Of a stretch of 64,000 nucleotides of DNA, positions 53,384 to 62,035 are shown piece after piece; the first letter of the stretch is position 1; each line of letters begins with the position of its first letter. Source of the DNA: Actinomycetes bacterium (GTDB taxonomy: Bacteria > Actinomycetota > Acidimicrobiia > Acidimicrobiales > RAAP-2). The notes beneath the pieces are model-generated. The model made no database searches, was not told the origin of the DNA, and worked only from the letters and a program-made list of their open reading frames with translations. The stretch is from NCBI GenBank assembly GCA_021793515.1, contig JAJYSP010000003.1:62001-126000 (forward strand), read 5' to 3'. Both the position numbers and the translations under genes were made by a program.

Positions 53384-54124
53384 TCAGGGGGCCAGGCGGT
53401 CGAGCGATCCCACTGTCGGCAGTGCGATCCACCCCTCACGGCGCGCGACCTCGTGGTGCTTCTTCGGGATCTTGATGGTCTCACCGATCGCCGCGGCGCG
53501 AGCGACGAGTGCGGCGATCAAGGCGTCAAAGGCGTTGTCGTCGGCGACGCAATGCTCGATCTGGTCATGGCTCAGCGTCAACCAGCGACGGGTGTCGTCG
53601 ACGACGCGTTGCACGAGGTCACGGCGCCTCTCAACGGCGGCCTTTCCCTTGTAGCTCCCTTCCTTCAAACCCCAGAGACCGAGGGCACCCGCGGGATAGA
53701 CCTCGACGACGACGCCCGAACCGTCCAGCACCGGTCGCCTCTCGAGTCGTGACAACACCGCAGCGGCCCGCATGGCCGGGATCGCGATCCGGTCCGTCGA
53801 AACCGAGAGCGGGGGAGTGCCGAGTTGCTTTCTCGCCCAGACATCTGTCTGGCGAAGGCGATAGGCCACGTTATCCGCGTGCTGATAGTCCTTCGGCCAC
53901 GAGCCGTTTCGATGGTGCATGCTCACCGCGTCGACGAATGCGCGTGGCCAGCCGAGCGGAACGTCGATCCCGACCTTCGTCACGCGGGCGATGACCTCGC
54001 TCAGTCGGTCGTCGTCGAGGTGGGAGGCGAGTTCGACGACCGCGGCGCCGTTACTCGACCACGAGATCTCACAGTAGCCAGTGTTGCTCGCCTGCGAGGC
54101 GAGGTCGACCCCGGCGGTGGTCAT
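53384..54124 (-). CDS. DUF429 family predicted nuclease
   Basis: This roughly 246-residue protein has the RNase-H-like opening TTAGVDLASQASNTGYC with an early aspartate, IDVPLGWPRAFVDAV, and DDNAFDALIAALVARAAA near the C-terminus. DUF429 members are predicted nucleases from these conserved acidic residues; activity is untested. ATG 54124 directly precedes the conserved start; ATG 54178 would add 18 charged residues. It has no evident partner gene. Confidence 0.82.
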   Translation of the reverse strand: MTTAGVDLASQASNTGYCEISWSSNGAAVVELASHLDDDRLSEVIARVTKVGIDVPLGWPRAFVDAVSMHHRNGSWPKDYQHADNVAYRLRQTDVWARKQLGTPPLSVSTDRIAIPAMRAAAVLSRLERRPVLDGSGVVVEVYPAGALGLWGLKEGSYKGKAAVERRRDLVQRVVDDTRRWLTLSHDQIEHCVADDNAFDALIAALVARAAAIGETIKIPKKHHEVARREGWIALPTVGSLDRLAP

Positions 54125-54585
54125 CGGTTCGCACACGCCGCGTCGTTCGCGATCCTTCTTCCCCTCGCGACTGGACATTCACGAATCATGGCGCATCGAC
54201 GTCAATCGCTGGTGGACCGATGTTTGAGGGTGGCGGCGGGCAAACGTCAACGACGCTTCGTCTTCGGTCATTGCGAGGAGTAGCACAAACGTCGGCGGAG
54301 CGGTCGTCATCGCGGTGAGGTCGCGTACGGGCAAGGCGGTACGAAGCATTCGCGCACTGCGTGACCTCGACCAGACACTGAAAGAGCCATGACGTCGAAC
54401 AGGACCCGCCGACGGAGACCAGCGTCGTCGAATGAGAACCGGTGGACTCGAGACACCCGGGACATACCGGTCGTTACCCAACAGCTGGTCCGAGAACGGT
54501 GGCCGGCGTGACGAGAGCGTGTTCAGCGCGTTTCGGGGCATCTGCGTGCCATACTCGCGCCTAGGGCGAAACTCGAAGGAGGGCC
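54125..54585. other. Noncoding stretch between DUF429 and the chaperone-like gene
   Basis: I see no gene, tRNA or clear hairpin here. The first 54 bases could be an N-terminal extension of the minus-strand DUF429 gene. Open frames in the rest lack ribosome sites and family features. GAAGGAGG (54571-54578) is the ribosome site of the following gene. Confidence 0.5.
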
Positions 54586-55944
54586 ATGGGCGTGAGTGAC
54601 GTTGCGTGGGGTTCGTACCCCAAGGGTTTTCTACGCCAACTGCAGCGTGATCTGAACCTCGTGGGCGACGATCCCGCGGCACTGCTCGCTACAACCTTCG
54701 GTGCACAACCCTCCGACGAGTTCGTGAAGCGGTGCTGGCCGACGATTCGAGACCGGTGGGTGATCAAGAGCCCCACGGTGCGCCGATCGGTCGTCGCCGA
54801 GTTGCGCGCGAAGGGACTCGGTGACACCGAGGTCAAGACCTCAACCGTGAAGGGTCAGGTCGATTACCTCCGCTCGTGTCGTAATAGTGCAGCACTCCGG
54901 CAAGTCGTCGTAGCCCATCTACTGGCCGCCGGTAACGAACTGCGCGTCGTCAAGTCCCCGGTGGCGAAGCGCTCGGCGACCACGGGACCCGCGATGCCGA
55001 CCTCCGCGAGCGACTGGGACGTCTTTTCCTCGGTGCTGGCGCTCACGCTCTCCCAGATGGAGATCGACCAGTACCTCATTCTCAACCCGCGAGAGAAGAA
55101 GGATTACTACGTGCAGTTCGCGCTCCAAGGGCCATCGGGGATCTGGATGGAGACGGTGTCGAACAACTTCCTTCCCGAGTGGGAGCAGCTCGCTGAACAC
55201 GACCTCGCTTTGCTCGCGAGCATGGGGTGGCATGCGCCCACGAAGGATGCGAGTGACGCCGGTGATGTCGAGGGGTCGGCCAACTTCTTTCGGGGTTGGT
55301 CGCTGCCGGTACGCTTCGACGAGGTGAGCGATCTCGCCGTTCGAACACTTCGAGAGGTCCTCGACGTGCGTCACCCTGGTCTGTTGTCCTATCGCGCCTT
55401 CGCCAAGGGAAACGCCGAGATCATCTTGCCCAACCTCGGCGTCGTGCGCGAAATACCACCGTCGCAGAGCGATCAGTCCACCCCCGTCGCGCCGCGCACG
55501 AGCGATGACCTGCTGAGCGAGGTGAAGGAGATGATGAAGAAGTTGCTCGGTACGGACACGATCGTCACCGACGAAGACAACGACATCCCGGTTCGCAGCG
55601 AGACCGTCATCACCTACGTGCGGGTTCAGAAGGACGCGCCGGTCGTGACGGTCTTCGCCCCGGTCCTCTGGGAGATTGGTTCGCCCCCGGACATCCTGTT
55701 CACCATCAACGAGATCAACAACTCGATCCGCTTCGCTCGGGCAATCTGGGACGGCAAGGGGATCTTGCTGTTCGCGGACGTCGCGGCGTCGACGCTCGGT
55801 GTCGACCAGCTGGCCACCGCACTTCAAGCCGTATCCACCCTGGGCGACTCCTACGCCAAGGAGCTCCAGCAGCGCTACGGGGGTCGTGTCGCCAACGGTG
55901 AGGCCCTTCCGCCCAGGGAGGCGCCGATGGCGGGGTATCTCTAA
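54586..55944 (+). CDS. YbjN/T3SS-chaperone-like (TY-Chap) protein
   Basis: This 452-residue cytosolic protein has three parts. Residues 1-130 are a Lys/Arg-containing helical region I do not recognise. Residues ~140-290 look like a TY-Chap-type domain (QFALQGPSGIWMETVSNNFL). Residues ~320-430 are a YbjN-like domain (ITYVRVQKDAPVVTVFAPVL, INEINNSIRFARA). Actinobacterial proteins of this type are predicted peptide-binding chaperones for secretion or conflict systems. No such system adjoins. GAAGGAGG lies seven bases before the ATG, an excellent ribosome site. Confidence 0.65.
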   Translation: MGVSDVAWGSYPKGFLRQLQRDLNLVGDDPAALLATTFGAQPSDEFVKRCWPTIRDRWVIKSPTVRRSVVAELRAKGLGDTEVKTSTVKGQVDYLRSCRNSAALRQVVVAHLLAAGNELRVVKSPVAKRSATTGPAMPTSASDWDVFSSVLALTLSQMEIDQYLILNPREKKDYYVQFALQGPSGIWMETVSNNFLPEWEQLAEHDLALLASMGWHAPTKDASDAGDVEGSANFFRGWSLPVRFDEVSDLAVRTLREVLDVRHPGLLSYRAFAKGNAEIILPNLGVVREIPPSQSDQSTPVAPRTSDDLLSEVKEMMKKLLGTDTIVTDEDNDIPVRSETVITYVRVQKDAPVVTVFAPVLWEIGSPPDILFTINEINNSIRFARAIWDGKGILLFADVAASTLGVDQLATALQAVSTLGDSYAKELQQRYGGRVANGEALPPREAPMAGYL

Positions 55945-56151
55945 CGCACGACACTGTCGTCGGTCGCGACTGAGGACCGAACCGGTGGACTGGGTGATCG
56001 GCGCGAGTCGACACTTGTCAGATGTGCACATCGGGTTGAACGCAGCGCCGACTCGTTGTGTTCCCGTGAACCGACACGCTTCCCGGCTTCACCGGCGCCG
56101 TCTGTGAAGGGTGCGATACCAACGTTCCACCGGTCGGCCTAGCGTGGCCAG

Positions 56152-57396
56152 GTGACCCAGCTTTCGATGGTCCGTTCGCTCACGGTCCATCGTCGATCGA
56201 GGAACGGGCGGCGCGTCGCGCGCCACCGCGTGGCGGCGGTTGTCGCCACCGTGGTCGCGACGTCCCTGATGGGTGTCGTGCCTTCGGCTGCGGCACGAAC
56301 GGTCGCTCGGGCGCAATCGGCGAAGCCGGTCGTGATCGCGCCCCACGTGACCGCCGCAACTGGGCTCCACCTGTTCAAGATTGACGGTCGTCGCTTCGGC
56401 GTTCGACGGATCGTCCACGTCCTCGAGTTCAGCGGCACCCAGTTCTCGCTCCAGATCGGTCTCGCGCACCAAGCGATCGACGGGGGTCGTCAGACACCGG
56501 GCTCGATGTGCCGGACGACCGTGGGTTGCGTCGCGGCTGTCAACGGTGACTTCTTCGACTGGACGCCTCGCGGGCAACCCGATCCCGCTGACGAGGTTGG
56601 TGGAATCACTCGAGACTGCGTGCTGCTGCACACACCGGAGATCTCGCACCAGCAAGCAAACCTCGACGGACAATCGGTGAGCGCAGCGTTCAATTGGACG
56701 AGCACCCTCGACGTCAACGGTGTCACTGTGCCGATCACCGCCATCAATCAGCAGTTGCCGATGTCCTACGTGCAGGTCCATCTCCCGTTGACGGGAACCC
56801 TGCTGTTCACCTCACCGTACGCGCTGCGCACGCCGGTGGCGGCCGGCCGGGTCACGTACGTATTCTCGGCTGTCAACAGTGCCGTGAGCCCGACCACGAT
56901 CAACGCGACGGCCGAACTCAGCTACGTCATCCAGACGACCACGGCCGTGGCGGTTAGCCCGGGTCAGGTCGCCGTCTCGACGCCACTCGGGTCGCCGCTC
57001 GCCAACTTGGTGCCCGGTGACACCGTGTCGTTGACCACTACGTCGACCTCGGGGTGCGACAGCATCGGGGGACACCCGATCCTCCTCGATCACGGTGTGG
57101 CCAACCCGGTGAACCCGGCGGATACGTATATGACACGGCCCTACGCCAGAACGGTGATCGGTTGGACGACGTCGGGGGCGACGATCCTCATGACCGTGGA
57201 CGGCGCGGACGGCGTGTCGGGCGCCACGGCGAGTCAACTCGTTCGACTCCTACGGTCGATCAACGTCGTCACCGCACTCGACCTCGACGGTGGTAATTCC
57301 ACCACACTGTACGCGAGAGGACGCTTACTCAATCGGCCATCGCACGGGACCGAGCGTCGAGTGTCGACCGCTCTGCTCGTGGTGAAAAACCAGTGA
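56152..57396 (+). CDS. Exported phosphodiester glycosidase (NAGPA-like) family protein
   Basis: This 414-residue protein starts with a long Arg-rich signal peptide (about residues 1-48, ending PSAAA). The NAGPA-like domain carries CVAAVNGDFFDW (residue ~127), GGHPILLDHG, ARTVIGWTTSGATILMTVDG, and ALDLDGGNSTTLYARGRL. The family includes the enzyme that uncovers mannose-6-phosphate, and many bacterial members act on cell-surface glycans. Substrate here is unknown. GTG 56152 was used; ATG 56167 is possible. A stem-forming inverted repeat overlaps the stop. Confidence 0.85.
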   Translation: MTQLSMVRSLTVHRRSRNGRRVARHRVAAVVATVVATSLMGVVPSAAARTVARAQSAKPVVIAPHVTAATGLHLFKIDGRRFGVRRIVHVLEFSGTQFSLQIGLAHQAIDGGRQTPGSMCRTTVGCVAAVNGDFFDWTPRGQPDPADEVGGITRDCVLLHTPEISHQQANLDGQSVSAAFNWTSTLDVNGVTVPITAINQQLPMSYVQVHLPLTGTLLFTSPYALRTPVAAGRVTYVFSAVNSAVSPTTINATAELSYVIQTTTAVAVSPGQVAVSTPLGSPLANLVPGDTVSLTTTSTSGCDSIGGHPILLDHGVANPVNPADTYMTRPYARTVIGWTTSGATILMTVDGADGVSGATASQLVRLLRSINVVTALDLDGGNSTTLYARGRLLNRPSHGTERRVSTALLVVKNQ

Positions 57397-57454
57397 AGCG
57401 CAACGCCACAGGTGTCACTCGGAACCCCGCGGGCGCCACTCGGGGCGCTTCACT
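57392..57454 (+). terminator. Inverted repeat at the end of the NAGPA-like gene
   Basis: AGTGAAGCGC (57392-57401) and GCGCTTCACT (57445-57454) are perfect reverse complements. They enclose 43 bases that hold a CCCCG/CGGGG inner stem. The left arm covers the stop codon. No T-tract follows, so it would be a non-canonical terminator or RNA-protecting structure. Confidence 0.5.
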
Positions 57455-57712
57455 AGAGCGAGAACTGAACTGATCGCGTCGAGGCGGGTAGGTCGACGTC
57501 GCCCCGACCACGACGCCAGAACTTCGCCCACCGCCGGGGCGGTCTGTGGTGAAGCGGGTTCGCACGGTGCTACCCGGGGCCCTACGACTCGTGCGATGCG
57601 ATGCGATGCGACGCGGCGCGACTGCTTGCAACGTGAGAATCCCTCGGACCCGCTCGCGCTACCGAACTGCGATAGTGCGAGCGGGTCCGAGGGACGACTC
57701 AATGTTGACGTG
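57455..57712. other. Gap between convergent genes, with a long hairpin
   Basis: Between the NAGPA-like structure and the minus-strand gene end I find no gene. The stretch contains a short GATGC microrepeat near 57597-57612 and the 21-base inverted repeat listed separately at 57641-57693. Confidence 0.5.
57641..57693 (-). terminator. Strong 21-bp hairpin downstream of the repeat-containing exported protein
   Basis: The arms 57641-57661 and 57673-57693 pair at 20 of 21 positions around an 11-base loop. The hairpin lies 20 bases beyond the stop of the minus-strand gene at 57713. It has no following U-tract on that strand; strong stems without U-tracts are common at actinobacterial gene ends. 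Confidence 0.7.
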
Positions 57713-58333
57713 TTACTTCTTGGCGCCCAAGATGTTGACGCTGGTCGCGACGGTCGGAGCCGACGCCATGGCGCGAACTACGACGCGGTCACCCGCGGCC
57801 AACGTGACCGTGTTCTTCACGTTCGAAGCGCGAAGGATCTTGGTGGTCGAGACAATCGTGAAGAACTTAGAGACCTTCTTCGCGTTCGTGACGGTGATGG
57901 AGCCAGGCGCGTACGGCGTGGCAATGACGCCCTGGAACGCGATGGTCTTCTGCGCGCTCATGGCCAGGATGTTGATACTGGTCGCGACGAGCGGCGTCGA
58001 CGTCAGCGCCAAGGCGCGAACCTCGACACGGTCACCCACGGCCAAGGTGGCCGTGTTCTTCACGTTCGAAGCGCGAAGGATCTTGGTGGTCGGAGCGATG
58101 GCGAACGTCTTCGAGACGCCCTTCGCGTTCGTGACGAGGACGGAGTCGGTCGACAGCGTCTTGATTACGCCCTGGAACGCAATTGACTTCTGCGCCTTCA
58201 CGCTGGTGTGGCTGGTGGTCTTGGTCGGGTGTGACGCCGCTGAAGCGATGCTCACCGCGCCTGCCGTGAGACCGACGCTCAGCAAGCTGGCTACGGCAAC
58301 TCGCCCGAAAGTACCTGTCTTGGATTCGTACAT
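57713..58333 (-). CDS. Exported protein with two DUF5666-like repeats
   Basis: This 206-residue protein has a signal peptide (about residues 1-33, ending SIASAAS) and a short Thr/Ser/Lys linker. Two beta-rich repeats of about 75 residues follow, each with KxIAFQGVI, VTNAKxVSKxF, TTKILRASNVKNT and GDRVxVRA. The pattern resembles DUF5666-type OB-like domains of exported proteins; function unknown. GAAGGAAACACC before ATG 58333 decides the start. A long hairpin follows the stop. Confidence 0.75.
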   Translation of the reverse strand: MYESKTGTFGRVAVASLLSVGLTAGAVSIASAASHPTKTTSHTSVKAQKSIAFQGVIKTLSTDSVLVTNAKGVSKTFAIAPTTKILRASNVKNTATLAVGDRVEVRALALTSTPLVATSINILAMSAQKTIAFQGVIATPYAPGSITVTNAKKVSKFFTIVSTTKILRASNVKNTVTLAAGDRVVVRAMASAPTVATSVNILGAKK

Positions 58334-58793
58334 GGTGTTTCCTTCAGTTGATCTGTCCGAGACAACCCCGAACTGATTCAAGTGTGCCGCGCCGAATTGT
58401 GGATTGAGTGTGAGTGAACAGTGAATTACCAAAGTTCTAAAAGAGGGCGAGCGAACTCGGCTCGGTCAATCAAAGTGGGTCCCTAGAACTTCGCCCAATT
58501 GGCTCAGTCTCTAGCCCAACGGCGCGGACGTCGCTCTGGGAGTTGCACCGTCGTGGTGTACGAGTCAATGTCTCGTCTCGCAGTGTCGATGGTTTGATGC
58601 CAAAGGTTTGCGCGGAGTTTCTTGGACCCGTGCGGACGACGTCGCGCGGATGGTGGCGCGCGGGCGAGCCTGTGGGTTGACGGCGCAAGTCGCTCCAGTG
58701 GAACATGAACTCCTGCTCCTCATTTGGTATTAACTGGGGGTGATGCGCCACTGCAATAACGGTTGAAACCCTAGTAGTTGGAGGAACATCACC
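58334..58793. other. Intergenic stretch between divergent genes
   Basis: About 460 bases carry no convincing gene. The first 100 bases must hold the promoter of the minus-strand exported-protein gene. GTTGGAGG at 58776-58783 is a ribosome-site-like sequence before a possible short ORF. The single CTAGAAC near 58480 has no mirror half. Confidence 0.5.
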
Positions 58794-59096
58794 GTGATTC
58801 AACGCACGTCACTCGCAAGTTGCGTCGTCGGTTGTGCGATCTGGTCGAAGGCGACGGTGTCGCGCGATGCGACCGAGCGTGGGTCGCGCGACGATGGACC
58901 GATCCGCCGTTCTGTTACGTCGCGTCGACTTGCGACGCACGGGTCGGGGCCGTTCTGTGGCGGTCTTGACCTTCGTCGTCAAGCGAATCTGTCGCGGGGG
59001 ATCGAGCCGTGCATATTGGACTTTTGGCCCTGTGTTCGTGGCCATCACATACCTACGGTAGGGAACGGGGCCGTTGACGAAGGGATGCACTCGTGA
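58794..59096 (+). CDS. Doubtful 100-codon ORF upstream of an alcohol dehydrogenase
   Basis: A GTG at 58794 is preceded by TTGGAGGAACATCACC, and the frame ends in a TGA that overlaps the next gene start as GTGA (59093-59096). Against it, codon use is unlike neighbouring genes and the product, rich in Arg, Ser and Cys, resembles no family. It could be a translated leader or a decayed gene. Confidence 0.25.
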   Translation: MIQRTSLASCVVGCAIWSKATVSRDATERGSRDDGPIRRSVTSRRLATHGSGPFCGGLDLRRQANLSRGIEPCILDFWPCVRGHHIPTVGNGAVDEGMHS

Positions 59097-60127
59097 AGGC
59101 TCTGCAATATCGAACCATCGGTTCTGCGCCGGAAGTGGTCGAAATCGACACGCCGGTGCCGGGCCCGGGGCAGTTGCGACTGAGGGTCACTGCCGCGGGC
59201 GTTTGTCACTCGGATGCCTTTCTGATGAGCCTGCCAGCCGAGGCCTACACATTTGGGCTTCCCCTGACGCTCGGTCACGAAGGTGCCGGGATCATCGACA
59301 TGGTAGGCGAGGGTGTCGACGCCCGGCACCTCGGCGTGGAAGTCGTCGTCTATGGCCCCTGGGGCTGTGGTCAGTGTTACGCCTGCGCCCAGGGCCACGA
59401 GAACTACTGCGAGCGAGCCGTCGCCGAGGGTATCGCTCCCCCGGGACTCGGTGCGCCTGGCTCGATGGCCGAGTACATGATCATCGACGATCTACGTCAC
59501 GTTGTGCCTCTCGGCGGCCTCGACGCGGTCAAGACGGTCAGCCTCACCGACGCCGGTCTGACGCCGTACCACGCGATCAAGGGTTCGCTCACGAAACTCG
59601 TGCCAGGTTCGACGGCGGTAGTGATCGGTGTCGGCGGCCTCGGACACGTTGCGGTGCAACTGTTGCGCGCGCTGAGTCCAGCGACGGTGATCGCCCTTGA
59701 CGTGGACGACGAGAAGTTGGCACTCGCCACGCAAGTTGGCGCACACCACACGATGCGTTCGGACGCAGCCGCAGTGTCGTCGATTAAGGCGATGACCAAC
59801 GGATTGGGGGCGAACGCCGTCTTCGACTTCGTCGCCGTGCAGGCCACGATGGATCTCGCCAAGGCGGTCCTTCGCACCGAAGGCGACGCGGTGCTGGTCG
59901 GGGTCGGTGCTGGTGTGTTGCCGGTGGGCGTGCTTGCCGGGCCGTACGACTCGTCGATCCGTGCTCCGTACTGGGGTACGCGGTCCGAGCTCTTCGAGGT
60001 GCTCGAACTCGCGCGGCGCGGTCTCGTACACGTCGAGACCGAGGTCTTCTCCCTCGATACCGCCCCCACGGCCTACGAGCGGCTGCATGCGGGTTCCCTG
60101 CGCGGTCGAGCGGTCATTGTGCCGTAG
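59093..60127 (+). CDS. NAD-dependent zinc alcohol dehydrogenase (MDR family)
   Basis: This 344-residue enzyme has both zinc sites intact: catalytic GVCHSDAF and GHEGAGII, and the structural lobe CGQCYACAQGHENYC. The NAD fold shows VVIGVGGLGHVAVQLL followed by an acidic ALDVDD, which favours NAD+ over NADP+. It likely interconverts an alcohol and an aldehyde. GTG 59093 has GAAGGG about eight bases upstream. A bulged stem lies at the stop (60127-60159). Confidence 0.9.
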   Translation: MKALQYRTIGSAPEVVEIDTPVPGPGQLRLRVTAAGVCHSDAFLMSLPAEAYTFGLPLTLGHEGAGIIDMVGEGVDARHLGVEVVVYGPWGCGQCYACAQGHENYCERAVAEGIAPPGLGAPGSMAEYMIIDDLRHVVPLGGLDAVKTVSLTDAGLTPYHAIKGSLTKLVPGSTAVVIGVGGLGHVAVQLLRALSPATVIALDVDDEKLALATQVGAHHTMRSDAAAVSSIKAMTNGLGANAVFDFVAVQATMDLAKAVLRTEGDAVLVGVGAGVLPVGVLAGPYDSSIRAPYWGTRSELFEVLELARRGLVHVETEVFSLDTAPTAYERLHAGSLRGRAVIVP

Positions 60128-60159
60128 TCACTCCCGACCTCGTGGCTCGGTCGGGTGAC
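60127..60159 (+). terminator. Bulged hairpin at the end of the alcohol dehydrogenase gene
   Basis: CCCGACC (60133-60139) pairs with GGTCGGG (60149-60155), and GTCA (60127-60130) extends the stem with TGAC (60156-60159) across a two-base bulge. The loop is nine bases. No T-tract follows. Confidence 0.5.
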
Positions 60160-60883
60160 GGTGCGCCCGCGTGCCACACGGTTCGGCGCGGTGGGTGGCG
60201 TCTAGGCGAGCATCGGGCGCTCGCGAACTTGCGTTCGGACCGCCGTGACCCGGATTGCCTCGACTACTCCTCCGTCGGGTCCTTCTTCGGGTACCGGCCG
60301 AGGCACCGCAGGAGGAACCGTTGAAAGTTGCCAAGATCCTCACTGCGTCCGCTTGCAGCGTCGTGATCCACGCGACTTCCGTGTGTGTCGCCAGTACTAG
60401 AGGTGAGACCGGCCAGGTGCACGCTGTTCGCTCGCGCGCCTCGAGGGACCTTCGGCATACGTTCGCGACGCTTCCGTGGTTTGTTCCCAGCTTCGCCCAT
60501 GGCAGTAGCCTCCCACACTCTCGCGCCCTAGCGCGTTCACGTTGCTCGTTCTTCGTCGCGCACCTGGTGGCGCCGTGGCGGCGGTTCGAACCGATCTCAC
60601 AGCGGCCGTCACGACGTCGGATTGTCGCGACCAGTCGCGCTCGAGTAACCGGCCACGTTGGTCGAAGCGTTCCCGGCGAGCTTCGTCATGTTCACGCGAC
60701 CAAAGCCGGTCGCCGGTCCTGAGTGTTTTCTGAACTGGGACGGGGTGCTCGAGTTAGTCATGATCGGTTCGGGCACGACAACCTCGAGCGCGTGAGAGGC
60801 ACGGCGCGGCGATGACGTCCTCGTGACAGGTGCGACGCGTCGACCATAAGGTGAGGGTTGCTTCTCAAACCAGGAGGTCTGTC
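60160..60883. other. Long stretch without a recognisable gene
   Basis: About 720 bases between the alcohol dehydrogenase and the aldo/keto reductase contain only short frames without ribosome sites or family features. An RDLRHTFATL string in one frame near 60440-60470 recalls an integrase box but the rest does not. The last 60 bases hold a candidate promoter for the aldo/keto reductase gene. Decayed sequence is possible. Confidence 0.5.
60823..60852 (+). promoter_or_regulatory. Candidate promoter of the second aldo/keto reductase gene
   Basis: GTGACA (60823-60828) and TAAGGT (60847-60852) are 18 bases apart and fall 32 bases before ATG 60884. The match to sigma-70-type boxes is moderate. Confidence 0.35.
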
Positions 60884-61879
60884 ATGATCGTTTCTCGTCG
60901 CACCCTCGGGTCCGGACCGGCGACTTTGGAGGTCTCCGCGCAGGGCTTGGGCTGCATGGGCATGTCGGAGTTCTACGGCAGCGGTGACGAGCAGGAGTCG
61001 ATCGCGGTCATCCACGCCGCCCTCGATGCGGGGGTGAACTTCTTGGACACCGCCGATATGTACGGGCCGTTCACCAACGAACGACTGGTCGGGCGCGCGA
61101 TCGCCGCTCGACGTGATGAGGTCGTGCTCGCCACGAAGTTCGGCAATGAGCGACGCGAGGACGGCACGAGGGTCGGAGTCAATGGCCACCCGGACTACGT
61201 GCGCCGCGCGTGCGACGCCAGCCTCGCGCGCTTGGGTGTCGAGCACATCGACTTGTATTACCAACACCGGGTCGACCCGAGCGTGCCGGTGGAAGAGACG
61301 TGGGGCGCGCTGGCGGAACTCGTGGCGGCCGGCAAGGTTCGCCACCTCGGGATCAGCGAAGCGGCCCCGGCGACGATTCGTCGGGCTCACCAGGTCCACC
61401 CGGTGACGGCAGTCCAGACTGAATGGTCGCTGTGGTCGCGCGACGTCGAGGACAATGGAGTCTTAACGACGGTCCGGGAACTCGGCATTGGCTTCGTGGC
61501 CTATTCACCGTTGGGGCGGGGATTCTTGTCGGGGACGATCCGCAGCGTTGAGGATCTCGACGAGAAGGACTTTCGCCGGCACTCGCCACGATTCCAGGGG
61601 GAGAACTTCGCGAAGAACCTCGAACTCCTCGAGCGCGTGCGTCAGATCGCGGCCGAGAAGGACGTCACGCCGAGCCAGTTGGCGCTGGCGTGGGTGCTGG
61701 CCCAGGGTGAGGATGTCGTGCCCATCCCGGGTACGAAGCACCGTCACTACCTCGATGAGAACATCAGCGCCCTCGACGTCCAACTCAGCGACGACGAACT
61801 GGCCGAACTCGACGCCGCGGTGCCGGTCGGATCGAGCGCGGGCGACCGATACGCCGATATGTCGACCGTCAACCGTTAG
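60884..61879 (+). CDS. Aldo/keto reductase (AKR13-like), second copy
   Basis: This 331-residue reductase has the tetrad in [22 protein letters not shown] and YYQHRVDPS, and cofactor-site [15 protein letters not shown]. It shares long identical stretches with the protein at 36626, such as [11 protein letters not shown] and ALAWVLAQG, so the two are paralogues. AGGAGG lies six bases before the ATG. The gene appears monocistronic with its own promoter. Confidence 0.92.
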   Translation: MIVSRRTLGSGPATLEVSAQGLGCMGMSEFYGSGDEQESIAVIHAALDAGVNFLDTADMYGPFTNERLVGRAIAARRDEVVLATKFGNERREDGTRVGVNGHPDYVRRACDASLARLGVEHIDLYYQHRVDPSVPVEETWGALAELVAAGKVRHLGISEAAPATIRRAHQVHPVTAVQTEWSLWSRDVEDNGVLTTVRELGIGFVAYSPLGRGFLSGTIRSVEDLDEKDFRRHSPRFQGENFAKNLELLERVRQIAAEKDVTPSQLALAWVLAQGEDVVPIPGTKHRHYLDENISALDVQLSDDELAELDAAVPVGSSAGDRYADMSTVNR

Positions 61880-62035
61880 CTCACCAGTGACGTGCCCGTC
61901 GCGAGCGCTGCGGACAGTGGTTGGTCGTTCCTCGTCGTCGTGCGGTGACGATGACCTTCAGCCCACGGCATCGTGGCGAGCCCGCGACGGACGGACGACC
62001 CTGGTGCGTGCCGACGAGTGGGTAGCGTGGCGGCT

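Noticed and set aside
58470-58495. A fourth copy of the CTAGAAC operator half-site.
   Set aside because: There is no mirror half at the expected spacing and no stress gene next to it.
60420-60475. RDLRHTFATL resembling a tyrosine-recombinase active-site box.
   Set aside because: The rest of the frame has no integrase features, no second Arg or Tyr motif and no ribosome site; likely coincidence.
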